A stretch of DNA of 8,465 nt from Sphaerochaetaceae bacterium (GCA_023231265.1 JALNVT010000103.1:1-8465), one strand, 5' to 3'. Positions 1 to 5,910 are shown, numbered from the stretch's first letter. Made by a program: numbers and translations. The notes: generated by a model not told the origin, from the sequence alone.

Positions 1-1386
1 AAGTTCCAGTTGAGTTTCTTCCTCTTCTTCTTCGTCCTTAATAATGCTTGATGCATCATCATCAAAGGTTCCATCATCAATGCTTGTTGTCATCTTTATG
101 ACAACAGAGATGACTTGTTCAACGGCCTTGACCTCAATGTTGTTGACAGTATCCATACTGCTATGAAGGAAGGCTGAGGATATGTCTTTGAAGTCCAATG
201 CCATCAGTGATATTGCTCTTATTCCAGCTCTATGACCTTCTGCAGCATCAGTTCCCCCTGAAAGGAATGGCATATGGTGCATATGTGCTCTGTATCCCAT
301 TGCAACGGCAAGATTGACACCTTTCTCAGCCAATTCCATGGAAAGAGGTTGAGTACCATTTATGTCACTGTCTATGAATACCAATTCATCAGCCTTATAA
401 AGACAATCTAGATTGATTTGAGTCGCATCTTTCAAGAGAGCCTCATGTTTATCGAACCAAGCACGAGAACCTCTGAGCCCAACTTCCTCACCGTCAAAAC
501 TGCAAAAAATTAGGCGTGTGTTCTTAAGCGGCTTGGAATTTGCTGAGCGCCAATTAAAATATCTAGCTATCTGGATAATTGTTGTGCAGCTGATGAGATT
601 ATCTCCCGCGCCAGGAGAGGCTTCCTCACTGAAGAAATGCTGCAATGAGAAGACAAAAGAAGATAGTGCCATCAATATTGCTATGAATACTATGGAGGTA
701 ACTGGAGGCAAACCCACAGCTAGAAATCGTCCTGTAAATATCTCGGTGAACAATTGAACAACTATCAAAAGAGCACTTGAGCCAAAGAGAATCAAAGGAA
801 GAGTCACCTTCTTGAAATAATTTTTATTGTCATTTCTCTCAACTCTTGGAAGTGGTGCACTGTCATGATGTGATGTAAAGAGCACTGTATGAAGGACCTC
901 ACCTTTAGGCTCAATCACCCCATGTACATTGCAGCCTCTCACACTTTTAAATTTTTTCTCATTCACAGGTCTGTATTTGATGAATTCTAAAAATACATAA
1001 TAAGAATAGGCAGTATATAAAAGAAGAGCTGTAACAGGCAAACCAAAAAGAAGAAGGATCAGTCCAGAGATATAAACAAAAGGGAGTATCTTCAACCAGA
1101 ATGTATAAGCAGAACTTTTAATCGAGATATTCTGTTTGTCTGTAAAATCACAGTACTTACCAAGTTCTTTGGCAATTTCATCTGCAGCATCAAGAGTTGC
1201 TTGGCTCCCTGTTTTTCTGGGACCAAATTCTTCAAGCATTGATATACATTTTGAAATAGCTTCTTCTGCCAAACGACCAGCTTTTAGAGTTTCCACGAGC
1301 TTGCGTCTTTTGGTAGATATTTTTTGATTGTTCAACAGATCAGTTTTAACATCTTTCTTTTTAAATAAGGATTTAATACTTATCAA
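1..1386 (-). CDS. Membrane-embedded M28-family metallopeptidase (C-terminus cut by window edge)
   Basis: Zinc-dependent aminopeptidase-type enzyme; 462 residues are visible and the frame is still open at base 1. Expected M28 metal and catalytic residues are present: H173-x-D175 (TSHHDSAP), bridging D262 (GAGDN), E300-E301 (DGEEVGL), D327 (INLDC) and H408 (FLHSSMD). The N-terminal stretch around residues 50-75 (FGPRKTGSQATLD) is also typical. Hydrophobic segments lie near 99-115, 116-136, 194-213 and 227-249. The first pair precedes the HxD strand and the second sits between D175 and D262, where soluble M28 enzymes have only a short loop. There is no signal peptide, and the Lys/Arg-rich stretches next to the helices suggest that the catalytic part faces the cytoplasm (inference). 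Residues 437-462 are strongly acidic. The start is a TTG with AGGAG seven bases upstream; no in-frame ATG lies between it and the upstream stop. The substrate is unknown. Family call is confident; physiological role is not. Confidence 0.88.
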   Translation of the reverse strand, partial: MISIKSLFKKKDVKTDLLNNQKISTKRRKLVETLKAGRLAEEAISKCISMLEEFGPRKTGSQATLDAADEIAKELGKYCDFTDKQNISIKSSAYTFWLKILPFVYISGLILLLFGLPVTALLLYTAYSYYVFLEFIKYRPVNEKKFKSVRGCNVHGVIEPKGEVLHTVLFTSHHDSAPLPRVERNDNKNYFKKVTLPLILFGSSALLIVVQLFTEIFTGRFLAVGLPPVTSIVFIAILMALSSFVFSLQHFFSEEASPGAGDNLISCTTIIQIARYFNWRSANSKPLKNTRLIFCSFDGEEVGLRGSRAWFDKHEALLKDATQINLDCLYKADELVFIDSDINGTQPLSMELAEKGVNLAVAMGYRAHMHHMPFLSGGTDAAEGHRAGIRAISLMALDFKDISSAFLHSSMDTVNNIEVKAVEQVISVVIKMTTSIDDGTFDDDASSIIKDEEEEEETQLEL

Positions 1387-1393
1387 GTGGGCT

Positions 1394-1398
1394 CTCCT
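1394..1398 (-). promoter_or_regulatory. Ribosome binding site fixing the TTG start of the M28 peptidase
   Basis: The minus strand reads AGGAG, then seven bases, then TTG at 1386. The upstream frame closes with a TGA before any ATG or GTG, and the next in-frame ATG would remove about 49 residues, including the conserved N-terminal M28 region. The TTG start is therefore preferred. Confidence 0.75.
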
Positions 1399-1471
1399 AA
1401 TGGATACATCATATCATATGAAATATACAATTATAAAGATAAATAAAACAAATAAAAAATATTATATTTGT

Positions 1472-1494
1472 TCATATTTTGCTTCAAAATATGA
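1472..1494. repeat. Perfect 10-bp inverted repeat with 3-base loop upstream of the M28 gene
   Basis: TCATATTTTG-CTT-CAAAATATGA is a perfect dyad 86 bases upstream of the peptidase start. On the plus strand it is followed by six T, so it resembles a weak AT-only terminator, but no plus-strand gene precedes it. It could instead be an operator, or a barrier separating the divergent peptidase and tRNA transcripts. A TATAAT sequence on the minus strand at 1430-1435 lies between it and the gene, without a convincing -35 box. Confidence 0.45.
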
Positions 1495-1555
1495 TTTTTT
1501 CATTGATACCATACAAATATAATAACAATATTAGGAAGAATTGGCAAAAGTTGAT

Positions 1556-1575
1556 AAAAAAGATATCTTTTTTTT
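1556..1575. promoter_or_regulatory. A-tract/T-tract palindrome, probable UP element of the tRNA promoter
   Basis: A6-GATATC-T8 contains an 18-bp perfect palindrome (1556-1573) ending about ten bases before the TTGACA box of the tRNA promoter. A- and T-tracts at this distance are typical of UP elements that bind the RNA polymerase alpha C-terminal domain at stable-RNA promoters. The role is inferred from position and composition only. Confidence 0.45.
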
Positions 1576-1584
1576 AAGTTCACC

Positions 1585-1613
1585 TTGACACAAACCACGG
1601 CAACTATTATATT
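1585..1613 (+). promoter_or_regulatory. Sigma-70-type promoter of the tRNA-Ser pair
   Basis: TTGACA (1585-1590), a 17-base spacer and TATATT (1608-1613) form a near-consensus promoter. Transcription should start near 1620, leaving a leader of about 30 bases before the first tRNA. No other promoter is visible between the two tRNA genes, so both are probably cut from one transcript. Confidence 0.8.
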
Positions 1614-1649
1614 AACGCTTGATTGACACATTTGTTGATTGCTATATTT

Positions 1650-1734
1650 GGAGAGATGGCCGAGAGGTCGAAGGCAGTAGTCTTGAAAACTACCGTGGGG
1701 CAACTCACCAAGGGTTCGAATCCCTTTCTCTCCG
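1650..1734 (+). tRNA. tRNA-Ser (anticodon TGA)
   Basis: An 85-base class II tRNA. The acceptor arms GGAGAGA and TCTCTCC pair perfectly and G1734 is the discriminator base. The anticodon stem GTAGT/ACTAC closes the loop CTTGAAA, giving anticodon TGA (1684-1686), which reads UCA and probably other UCN codons. A long variable arm follows, and the T loop is GGTTCGAATCC. The discriminator G and long variable arm are seryl-tRNA identity features. The CCA end is not encoded (CTA follows), so it must be added after transcription. Confidence 0.97.
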
Positions 1735-1765
1735 CTACTAAAAATATTATATATCTTAGTCAATT

Positions 1766-1852
1766 GGAGAGGTGCGAGAGTGGTCGAATCGGGCTCCCTG
1801 CTAAGGAGTTGACCTGGTAACGGGTCCGGGGGTTCGAATCCCCCCTTCTCCG
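1766..1852 (+). tRNA. tRNA-Ser (anticodon GCT)
   Basis: An 87-base class II tRNA, 31 bases after the first. GGAGAGG pairs with CTTCTCC through one G-U wobble; the discriminator is G1852. The anticodon loop CTGCTAA, closed by GCTCC/GGAGT, gives GCT (1800-1802) for AGC and AGU codons. The long variable arm and the GGTTCGAATCC T loop are present. CCA is not encoded. Together with its neighbour it covers both serine codon boxes, though UCC, UCG and UCU may need further tRNAs elsewhere. Confidence 0.97.
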
Positions 1853-1858
1853 ATCATT

Positions 1859-1890
1859 AAAAGTTCTTGAAATATCAAGGACTTTTTTTT
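1859..1890 (+). terminator. Intrinsic terminator of the tRNA-Ser transcript
   Basis: The 12-bp stem AAAAGTTCTTGA / TCAAGGACTTTT (one G-T pair) has an AATA loop, and the uninterrupted T run extends to 1890. It begins seven bases after the second tRNA. This is a canonical rho-independent terminator. Confidence 0.9.
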
Positions 1891-2003
1891 ATGTCCAAAT
1901 AATAATTCAGATTTCAAAAAAGCAACATATACTCATAAATTAGTGATATAATAGTTATCTTCATATCCATATAAGATAAGAACTCAATCACTCAATGCGA
2001 AAG

Positions 2004-2037
2004 AAATCCCTGAAGATTGTTAAATCGACAGGGAATT
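2004..2037 (-). terminator. Possible terminator of the DUF1566 lipoprotein gene
   Basis: Reading the minus strand 20 bases after the stop, AAATTCCCTG pairs with CAGGGATTT (one bulged T), and an inner GATT/AATC pair closes a TAAC loop. The tail is only TTTCTTTC, so it is a weak intrinsic terminator at best. The rest of 1891-2057 holds no gene or other structure I can support. Confidence 0.45.
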
Positions 2038-2057
2038 TACTAATTTTATTTTAAAAC

Positions 2058-3176
2058 TTAATCTAAATCTCTTACAAGCATGACTCTGTTGTAGATGCAT
2101 ATGTAATCTGCTGCATTCTCACTGTTGGTGAGGTCAAATTCATCAATATCACCATCATCGTCAATGTCTGTATAATCATCAGATGAAGTATGTCCAGCAA
2201 TGACAGTATCTTCATCTTCCCAAGCATCCCCTGGGTAATCCTCACTTTTTATCTCTTCATAGAACTCCTGTGATAGAGTTGGTACTGTTCCATATTTATA
2301 ATCTGCTCTTATGCAACCAGGTCCATGAACGTCTGAAAAAGCTGCTGTTGTAAGATCATCTGTTGATAATAGAGTACCATCTGTCAAATCAAGTCCCCAT
2401 CCATGACCAAAAGCTACATAATCTGCCATTTCTGGAAAATCACCTGCAGTTGTTGATGACCATACATAGCAGTCATCCTGATGAAATGAAAAATAATCTG
2501 TATCAATTGCAGGAATTGTAGATTTCCCATATTCCACGATTGATTGCAATTCTTTCGGTGTTGGCAATCGCCAATCATCATAACCGCCAAGTTCACTGCT
2601 TTCAGCATATTCCAATGCATCATTCCAGTTCATTCCATCTTCTGCATCAGTTTGAGACCACATCAAACCAGTACTGTTATCAGTTACAATATCGCCATCA
2701 TCAGATAGAGTGTAATCATTCTCACCAAATACATCACTCTCTTCTCTAACAGCTCTTACACCAGCAGAGATTCCTCCATCCGTGGAAGAACTATCAAGAT
2801 AATATCCATCTGCATAACTTTTGAGATGTCCATCTGCCCAGTTGAATCCATAATTTTGTTCTGGGATTGTACTTTCATCTTCATCGTCGTCATCATCATA
2901 TAGATCACCCATATAAACAGTTGTGGTGCTTGTCCAATATGAACCCGTGTAAGCTTTTCCTTCATCATAGTAAAAATCAAAATAATCTGTATCTATGTAA
3001 GGAATAGCATTTGAAGTATCTTCTGCATCAAGACATCCGTCTAGATTTGCAAGAGAGAATGATTCTTGGATTGTTGGCATCCTCCAATCCACATATCCCC
3101 CTGTTATCAGGTCATCAACATAATCAATGGCATCATCATATGACTTCTTATCTGTTGGTGGTGTCTGCTGCCACAT
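2058..3176 (-). CDS. C-terminal fragment of the DUF1566 lipoprotein: two DUF1566 repeats plus acidic Ca-binding-like tail
   Basis: 372 residues counted from the ATG at 3176, although the true reading enters from further upstream (frame open to 3212). Repeat 1 covers about 1-145 and repeat 2 about 150-291. Shared landmarks are TGLMW (residues 169-173 in repeat 2; straddling the ATG in repeat 1), DWRMPT/DWRLPT (30-35, 201-206), IDTDYF (61-66, 224-229) and WTSTT/WSSTT. Repeat 1 carries an acidic loop at 91-101 (DLYDDDDDEDE). After GPGCIR (285-290) comes an extension rich in Asp and Glu. It contains DIDDDGDIDEFD (337-348), which fits the D-x-D-x-D-G-x-I-x-x-x-D pattern of EF-hand-like calcium loops, and the end reads YICIYNRVMLVRDLD. 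No ribosome binding site precedes the ATG, so it is not an independent gene. Confidence 0.75.
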   Translation of the reverse strand: MWQQTPPTDKKSYDDAIDYVDDLITGGYVDWRMPTIQESFSLANLDGCLDAEDTSNAIPYIDTDYFDFYYDEGKAYTGSYWTSTTTVYMGDLYDDDDDEDESTIPEQNYGFNWADGHLKSYADGYYLDSSSTDGGISAGVRAVREESDVFGENDYTLSDDGDIVTDNSTGLMWSQTDAEDGMNWNDALEYAESSELGGYDDWRLPTPKELQSIVEYGKSTIPAIDTDYFSFHQDDCYVWSSTTAGDFPEMADYVAFGHGWGLDLTDGTLLSTDDLTTAAFSDVHGPGCIRADYKYGTVPTLSQEFYEEIKSEDYPGDAWEDEDTVIAGHTSSDDYTDIDDDGDIDEFDLTNSENAADYICIYNRVMLVRDLD

Positions 3177-3196
3177 GAGACCGGTTATGTTGTCTG

Positions 3197-3451
3197 TTAC
3201 TGTACAGCCGGTTCATTTATGGTATACATGGCATCCTGTCCATAATAGTCTTCAGAACTTGAAGGCTCATCAATTGTATTTCCATCACCATCATAGAAAG
3301 ATGTCTGCATCGAATCAGTCACAGAAAAAGTGACTTCCGGAGTTTCTGCATCTGTTTTTAATTCTACAAACCCAAAAGAACAGGAACTCAATGTTAAGAC
3401 CATTGCCCCTGCTGCTGTCAAAACAAGTTTCTTATTTTTTATATTCACCAT
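3197..3451 (-). CDS. N-terminal fragment of the DUF1566 lipoprotein: lipobox signal and linker
   Basis: Starts at ATG 3451, five bases after GGGAG. A TTG at 3472 in the same frame would add seven residues but lies upstream of that ribosome binding site, so it is rejected. MVNIKNKK is followed by a hydrophobic core and the lipobox LTLSSC with Cys24, a classical signal peptidase II site. The remaining linker is polar and rich in Ser, Thr, Asp and Glu and includes YDGDGNTIDE and EDYYGQDAMYT, the kind of N-terminal run that precedes DUF1566 repeats. It ends prematurely after 84 residues. The lipid anchor implies transport across the inner membrane; which envelope face it occupies cannot be told. 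Confidence 0.75.
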   Translation of the reverse strand: MVNIKNKKLVLTAAGAMVLTLSSCSFGFVELKTDAETPEVTFSVTDSMQTSFYDGDGNTIDEPSSSEDYYGQDAMYTINEPAVQ

Positions 3452-3481
3452 TTGTTCTCCCAAATAAAACAATATAGTTTA

Positions 3482-3513
3482 ATAATATTTTAATCGGGTG
3501 AAGTGAATGTGAA
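3482..3513 (-). promoter_or_regulatory. Lipoprotein promoter with OmpR-type direct-repeat operator
   Basis: On the minus strand TTCAC (3513-3509), six bases, TTCAC (3502-3498), ten bases, then TATTAT (3487-3482). No good -35 box is present; the direct repeat occupies its place, as at promoters activated by PhoB-like regulators. Predicted transcription starts near 3475, about 24 bases before the ATG. On the plus strand the same segment is a tandem 11-bp repeat, TGAAGTGAATG/TGAAATGAATA (3499-3520). The element matches the one before the response regulator in sequence, spacing and orientation relative to its gene. Confidence 0.65.
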
Positions 3514-3611
3514 ATGAATATGGAGTTGGACGATAGTTACATGTAGTCTTTGTGAAGTCTCTAAAAAAAGAAGTTTTTTCGAAAATTATTACTATAGACA
3601 ATTTTTTATGA

Positions 3612-3640
3612 TAGACTGAATTAAGTTGCATAGATATAAT
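3612..3640 (+). promoter_or_regulatory. Possible basal promoter of the two-component operon
   Basis: TAGACT (3612-3617), a 17-base spacer and a consensus TATAAT (3635-3640) lie upstream of the operator. The -35 box matches TTGACA at four of six positions. It could supply basal transcription, with the operator-linked promoter downstream giving activated expression. Inference from sequence only. Confidence 0.4.
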
Positions 3641-3652
3641 TTTGAATACAAC

Positions 3653-3684
3653 TTCACATAATCTTCACAAATCTTTAGTATATA
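3653..3684 (+). promoter_or_regulatory. Two-component operon promoter with OmpR-type direct-repeat operator
   Basis: TTCAC (3653-3657), ATAATC, TTCAC (3664-3668), ten bases, then TATATA (3679-3684). The repeats are exactly 11 bp apart, one helical turn, as expected for a dimeric winged-helix response regulator. The units extend weakly on both sides at the same period (TTGAATACAAC at 3642, TTTAG at 3675). Predicted transcription starts near 3691, leaving a leader of about 78 bases. The likely binder is the response regulator it precedes, giving autoregulation. Confidence 0.65.
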
Positions 3685-3694
3685 TAGACTAAAG
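3673..3694. repeat. Inverted repeat CTTTAGT-N8-ACTAAAG over the response-regulator promoter
   Basis: A perfect 7-bp dyad with an ATATATAG spacer covers the predicted -10 box and start point. It may be a second operator, or a hairpin near the 5' end of the leader if transcription starts further upstream. It has no T tail and is not terminator-like. Confidence 0.4.
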
Positions 3695-3768
3695 AACAGC
3701 AATAAATTATATACTAAATTAATATGTACAAATAATTTAATTGTAAACATAATAATAGAGAACAAAAC

Positions 3769-4437
3769 ATGAATAAAGAAAAGATATTAATTGTAGATGA
3801 TGAAAAACATATCCGTCGTTTGGTTGGTGATTATCTAACACATGAAGGATTTACAGTAGTCGAAGCTGAGGAAGGTCAGGAAGCTTTAGAGAAATTAGCT
3901 GAAGATTCCCAATTTGATCTTGTCTTGCTTGATATAAGAATGCCAAAGATGGATGGATTTGAAACTCTGCAAAGAATAAGGACTTACAGCGAAGTACCAG
4001 TTATGTTTCTAACTGCATTGGACAATGAGAAAAGTGAGATTCAAGCTCTGAATGATGGAGCTATTGATTATATAACAAAACCTTTTTCATTTGAGGTATT
4101 GATTGCACGAATAACCAACTTCTTGAAAAGAAACAGACCTTCCGAAATGGAAAAATTTGGAAGACTTTCACTCGACAGAGCAAAGAGTCAAGTTTACATC
4201 GACAGCAAACTCGTTGACCTAACTCAAAAAGAGTTTGATATATTGGAATATCTCAGCAAGAACAATGACCGAATATTCTCTCGTGACATTCTTTTGGATA
4301 GAATCTGGGGTATATCGTTCTACGGTGATGAACGAACAGTAGATACACACATAAAGACTTTAAGAAAGAAACTGGAAGATTGTGGTAGTTACATAAAAAC
4401 AAAAAGAGGAATGGGTTATTATTTTGAAATCGATTAG
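3769..4437 (+). CDS. OmpR/PhoB-family response regulator
   Basis: Cytoplasmic DNA-binding regulator of 222 residues, the normal family length. The receiver domain (about 4-118) has the acidic pair D10-D11, phospho-acceptor D55 in LVLLDIRMPKMDG, T82 and K104 in YITKPF, all expected of an active receiver. The winged-helix DNA-binding domain (about 125-222) shows LTQKEFDILEYL, the ERTVDTHIKTLRKKL recognition helix and the RGMGYYF wing. The ATG is preceded by a modest AGAGAA site. It is the first gene of an operon with the kinase and diverges from the lipoprotein gene. The 11-bp TTCAC repeats in front of both transcription units are its probable binding sites. I cannot match it to a named system such as PhoP or VanR. 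Confidence 0.95.
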   Translation: MNKEKILIVDDEKHIRRLVGDYLTHEGFTVVEAEEGQEALEKLAEDSQFDLVLLDIRMPKMDGFETLQRIRTYSEVPVMFLTALDNEKSEIQALNDGAIDYITKPFSFEVLIARITNFLKRNRPSEMEKFGRLSLDRAKSQVYIDSKLVDLTQKEFDILEYLSKNNDRIFSRDILLDRIWGISFYGDERTVDTHIKTLRKKLEDCGSYIKTKRGMGYYFEID

Positions 4438-5881
4438 AAGTAGATTGCTTATATGGTTCTCAATCATCGAACTGATGTTGCTGGTAATTGTATTCAGCAT
4501 AAACTTCTTCTTTGCTGATGATTTCTACGTAAGAAACACAACAAAGCTTATTGTTTCCACTATAAAAGAAGCAAAATTGGAAAACTATCCAACAAATTTC
4601 CCAAACATGATCAATTTCATTTCTAAAGTTTCTGGTTCCTCTGTACAGATAATCAGAACCGATTTTCCTCAAAATGGTAAGGGTCTTCCGCCTGATTTCA
4701 ATCCAGCTACTGTATCTGAAGTATTTGATAAAAATCTTTTAGAAAGAAGTTTTGCAGATATGAAAGAGGAAGCAGATAAACTTGATGGAGGTACATATGT
4801 GACCGTCACATCAGGTATTGAAAATGACAATAAAAGTCGTTTTATACTGAGCTGCACAAAACTCGATGATAAGACCTATATTATAACAAATGCAGGATTG
4901 GGAGTTATCGATGGAGTATTCTCCATCTACAGCAACTTCCTTCTATTCTCTTTGATATTTGTATATATCTTTGGATTTATAGCAATATGGTTCTATGCTG
5001 AAACTTTTTCAAAACCACTTAAAAAGCTATCACTTAGAACAGAAAAGGTTTCAAAGATGGACTTCACAGGAAAGCTTCTGGTTCCGTCTAAAAGAGGTGA
5101 CGAGATAGATCAACTTATTGAATCTGTAAACATAATGGAGACAGAACTTTCAAAAGCTGTAAATGAATTGACTCTTACCAACCATAAATTGGGCCAAGAA
5201 CTGGCAAAAGAGAAAGATATAGATATTCTCAGAAACCGTTTCTTAAGTGATGTATCTCATGAATTAAAGAATCCCCTATCAATAATTTTAGGCTATTCTG
5301 AAGCTCTTGATAAAAAAATCATAACAAATGAAGAAGATAAGAAATACTACATTGAAGTTATTCATAATGAATGTCTCAGAATGAATAGATTGGTCAAAGA
5401 CCTTCTCAATTTGAGCAGACTCTCGGCTCCTGGTTTCAAAGTTGAGCCTGAAGATTGTGATCTGGTATCGTTGATTACAGAGACCTTCTACAATTACAAG
5501 AAGGCTTTCTCTAAGAAAGGAACCAAAATTGAATATAACTTACCATCTTCATTGCACGTTAAGGTAGATCCAATAAGATTTGCTCAAATACTAACAAATC
5601 TTTTCGACAATGCACTGAAGCATGTTGATAAGAATGGAACTGTGGGGATTTCTTTAACAGCAGGACCAACTCCTGATGGATTCTATCTTGAAGTGAGCAA
5701 TACTGGTGATTTGATACCAAAAGAAGAGCAATCTAGAATCTGGGAAGGTTTCTATCAGATTGATACTGATACCAAAGGTACTGGTCTTGGTCTCACCATT
5801 GTAAAGCAACTTGTTGAGTTACATGATGCCGACATAAGCCTGTGGGTAGATGACAGAAACAGATTCAGAATAACAAGATAA
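4424..5881 (+). CDS. Membrane sensor histidine kinase, partner of the upstream response regulator
   Basis: 485 residues. Order: TM1 about 8-30, extracytoplasmic sensor region about 31-165, TM2 about 166-191, HAMP about 192-245, dimerisation/phosphotransfer region with H279 in FLSDVSHELKNPLS, and ATPase domain about 375-480 with N box N392/N396 (NLFDNALKH), G1-like NTGDLIP (426-432) and G2 GTGLGL (452-456). It should autophosphorylate H279 and pass phosphate to D55 of the regulator. The sensor region resembles nothing I can name, so the signal is unknown. The start is a TTG inside the regulator's last codons (14-base overlap), implying translational coupling. The nearest in-frame ATG would cut into TM1, so TTG is preferred, although the only purine-rich site (AGAGGA, 4405-4410) is 13 bases away. 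The tail after the G2 box is somewhat short and ends in FRITR. Confidence 0.93.
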   Translation: MKSIRSRLLIWFSIIELMLLVIVFSINFFFADDFYVRNTTKLIVSTIKEAKLENYPTNFPNMINFISKVSGSSVQIIRTDFPQNGKGLPPDFNPATVSEVFDKNLLERSFADMKEEADKLDGGTYVTVTSGIENDNKSRFILSCTKLDDKTYIITNAGLGVIDGVFSIYSNFLLFSLIFVYIFGFIAIWFYAETFSKPLKKLSLRTEKVSKMDFTGKLLVPSKRGDEIDQLIESVNIMETELSKAVNELTLTNHKLGQELAKEKDIDILRNRFLSDVSHELKNPLSIILGYSEALDKKIITNEEDKKYYIEVIHNECLRMNRLVKDLLNLSRLSAPGFKVEPEDCDLVSLITETFYNYKKAFSKKGTKIEYNLPSSLHVKVDPIRFAQILTNLFDNALKHVDKNGTVGISLTAGPTPDGFYLEVSNTGDLIPKEEQSRIWEGFYQIDTDTKGTGLGLTIVKQLVELHDADISLWVDDRNRFRITR

Positions 5882-5893
5882 ATTGATGAAGTT

Positions 5894-5910
5894 GGAAGAG
5901 AAAATCTTCC
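5894..5910. terminator. Small hairpin in the convergent gap between kinase and MerR-type gene
   Basis: GGAAGA-GAAAA-TCTTCC is a perfect 6-bp stem in the 35-base gap where the two genes converge. T-rich but interrupted sequence follows on the plus strand (GGCTTTCTATTCTTT); the minus side has no T run. It may act as a weak shared terminator. Confidence 0.35.

Larger units (their letters stand above)
2058..3451 (-). pseudogene. DUF1566 (Lcl C-terminal-like) repeat lipoprotein, split by a frameshift
   Basis: One gene in two frames. The first 84 residues give a lipoprotein signal and linker, then stop at TAA (3197-3199). The -1 frame, open from 3212 down, continues straight into the family motif TVTDNITGLMWQ. 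Restoring a single G between 3199 and 3200 gives NEPAVQ-VTDNITGLMW. The spacing then matches the second repeat exactly: YT, seven residues, VTDN in both. The downstream part has no ribosome binding site of its own. No slippery heptamer lies at the junction, so programmed frameshifting is unlikely. It is either a true one-base deletion or a sequencing/assembly error. Intact, the product would be a surface or periplasmic lipoprotein of roughly 470 residues. DUF1566 has no assigned biochemical function that I can state. Confidence 0.8.

Noticed and set aside
11..34. Low-complexity CTTCTT repeat at the window start
   Set aside because: It is the codon run for the acidic Glu-rich tail of the M28 protein read on the minus strand, not an independent repeat element.
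518..757. Plus-strand open frame of 79 codons, and another at 1136-1327
   Set aside because: Both are antisense to the M28 peptidase, whose full set of catalytic motifs lies on the minus strand. Neither has a ribosome binding site or a recognisable product.
1387..1649. Riboswitch or small RNA in the AT-rich spacer
   Set aside because: Apart from two simple dyads and the tRNA promoter I see no conserved aptamer-like structure.
1500..1820. Short open frames on both strands over the tRNA genes
   Set aside because: They run through tRNA-Ser sequence; structural RNA explains the region completely.
2414..2980. Open frames inside the DUF1566 gene on both strands
   Set aside because: They are shadows of the Asp-rich coding sequence (GAT codons read out of frame give Met/Ile/His-rich proteins). 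None has family motifs.
3176..3197. Two independent genes (lipoprotein plus separate DUF1566 protein)
   Set aside because: The second frame has no ribosome binding site, and conserved family sequence (TVTDNITGL) extends upstream of its ATG into the first gene.
3200..3212. Programmed -1 ribosomal frameshift
   Set aside because: There is no X-XXY-YYZ slippery heptamer or clear downstream stem. A one-base deletion is simpler.
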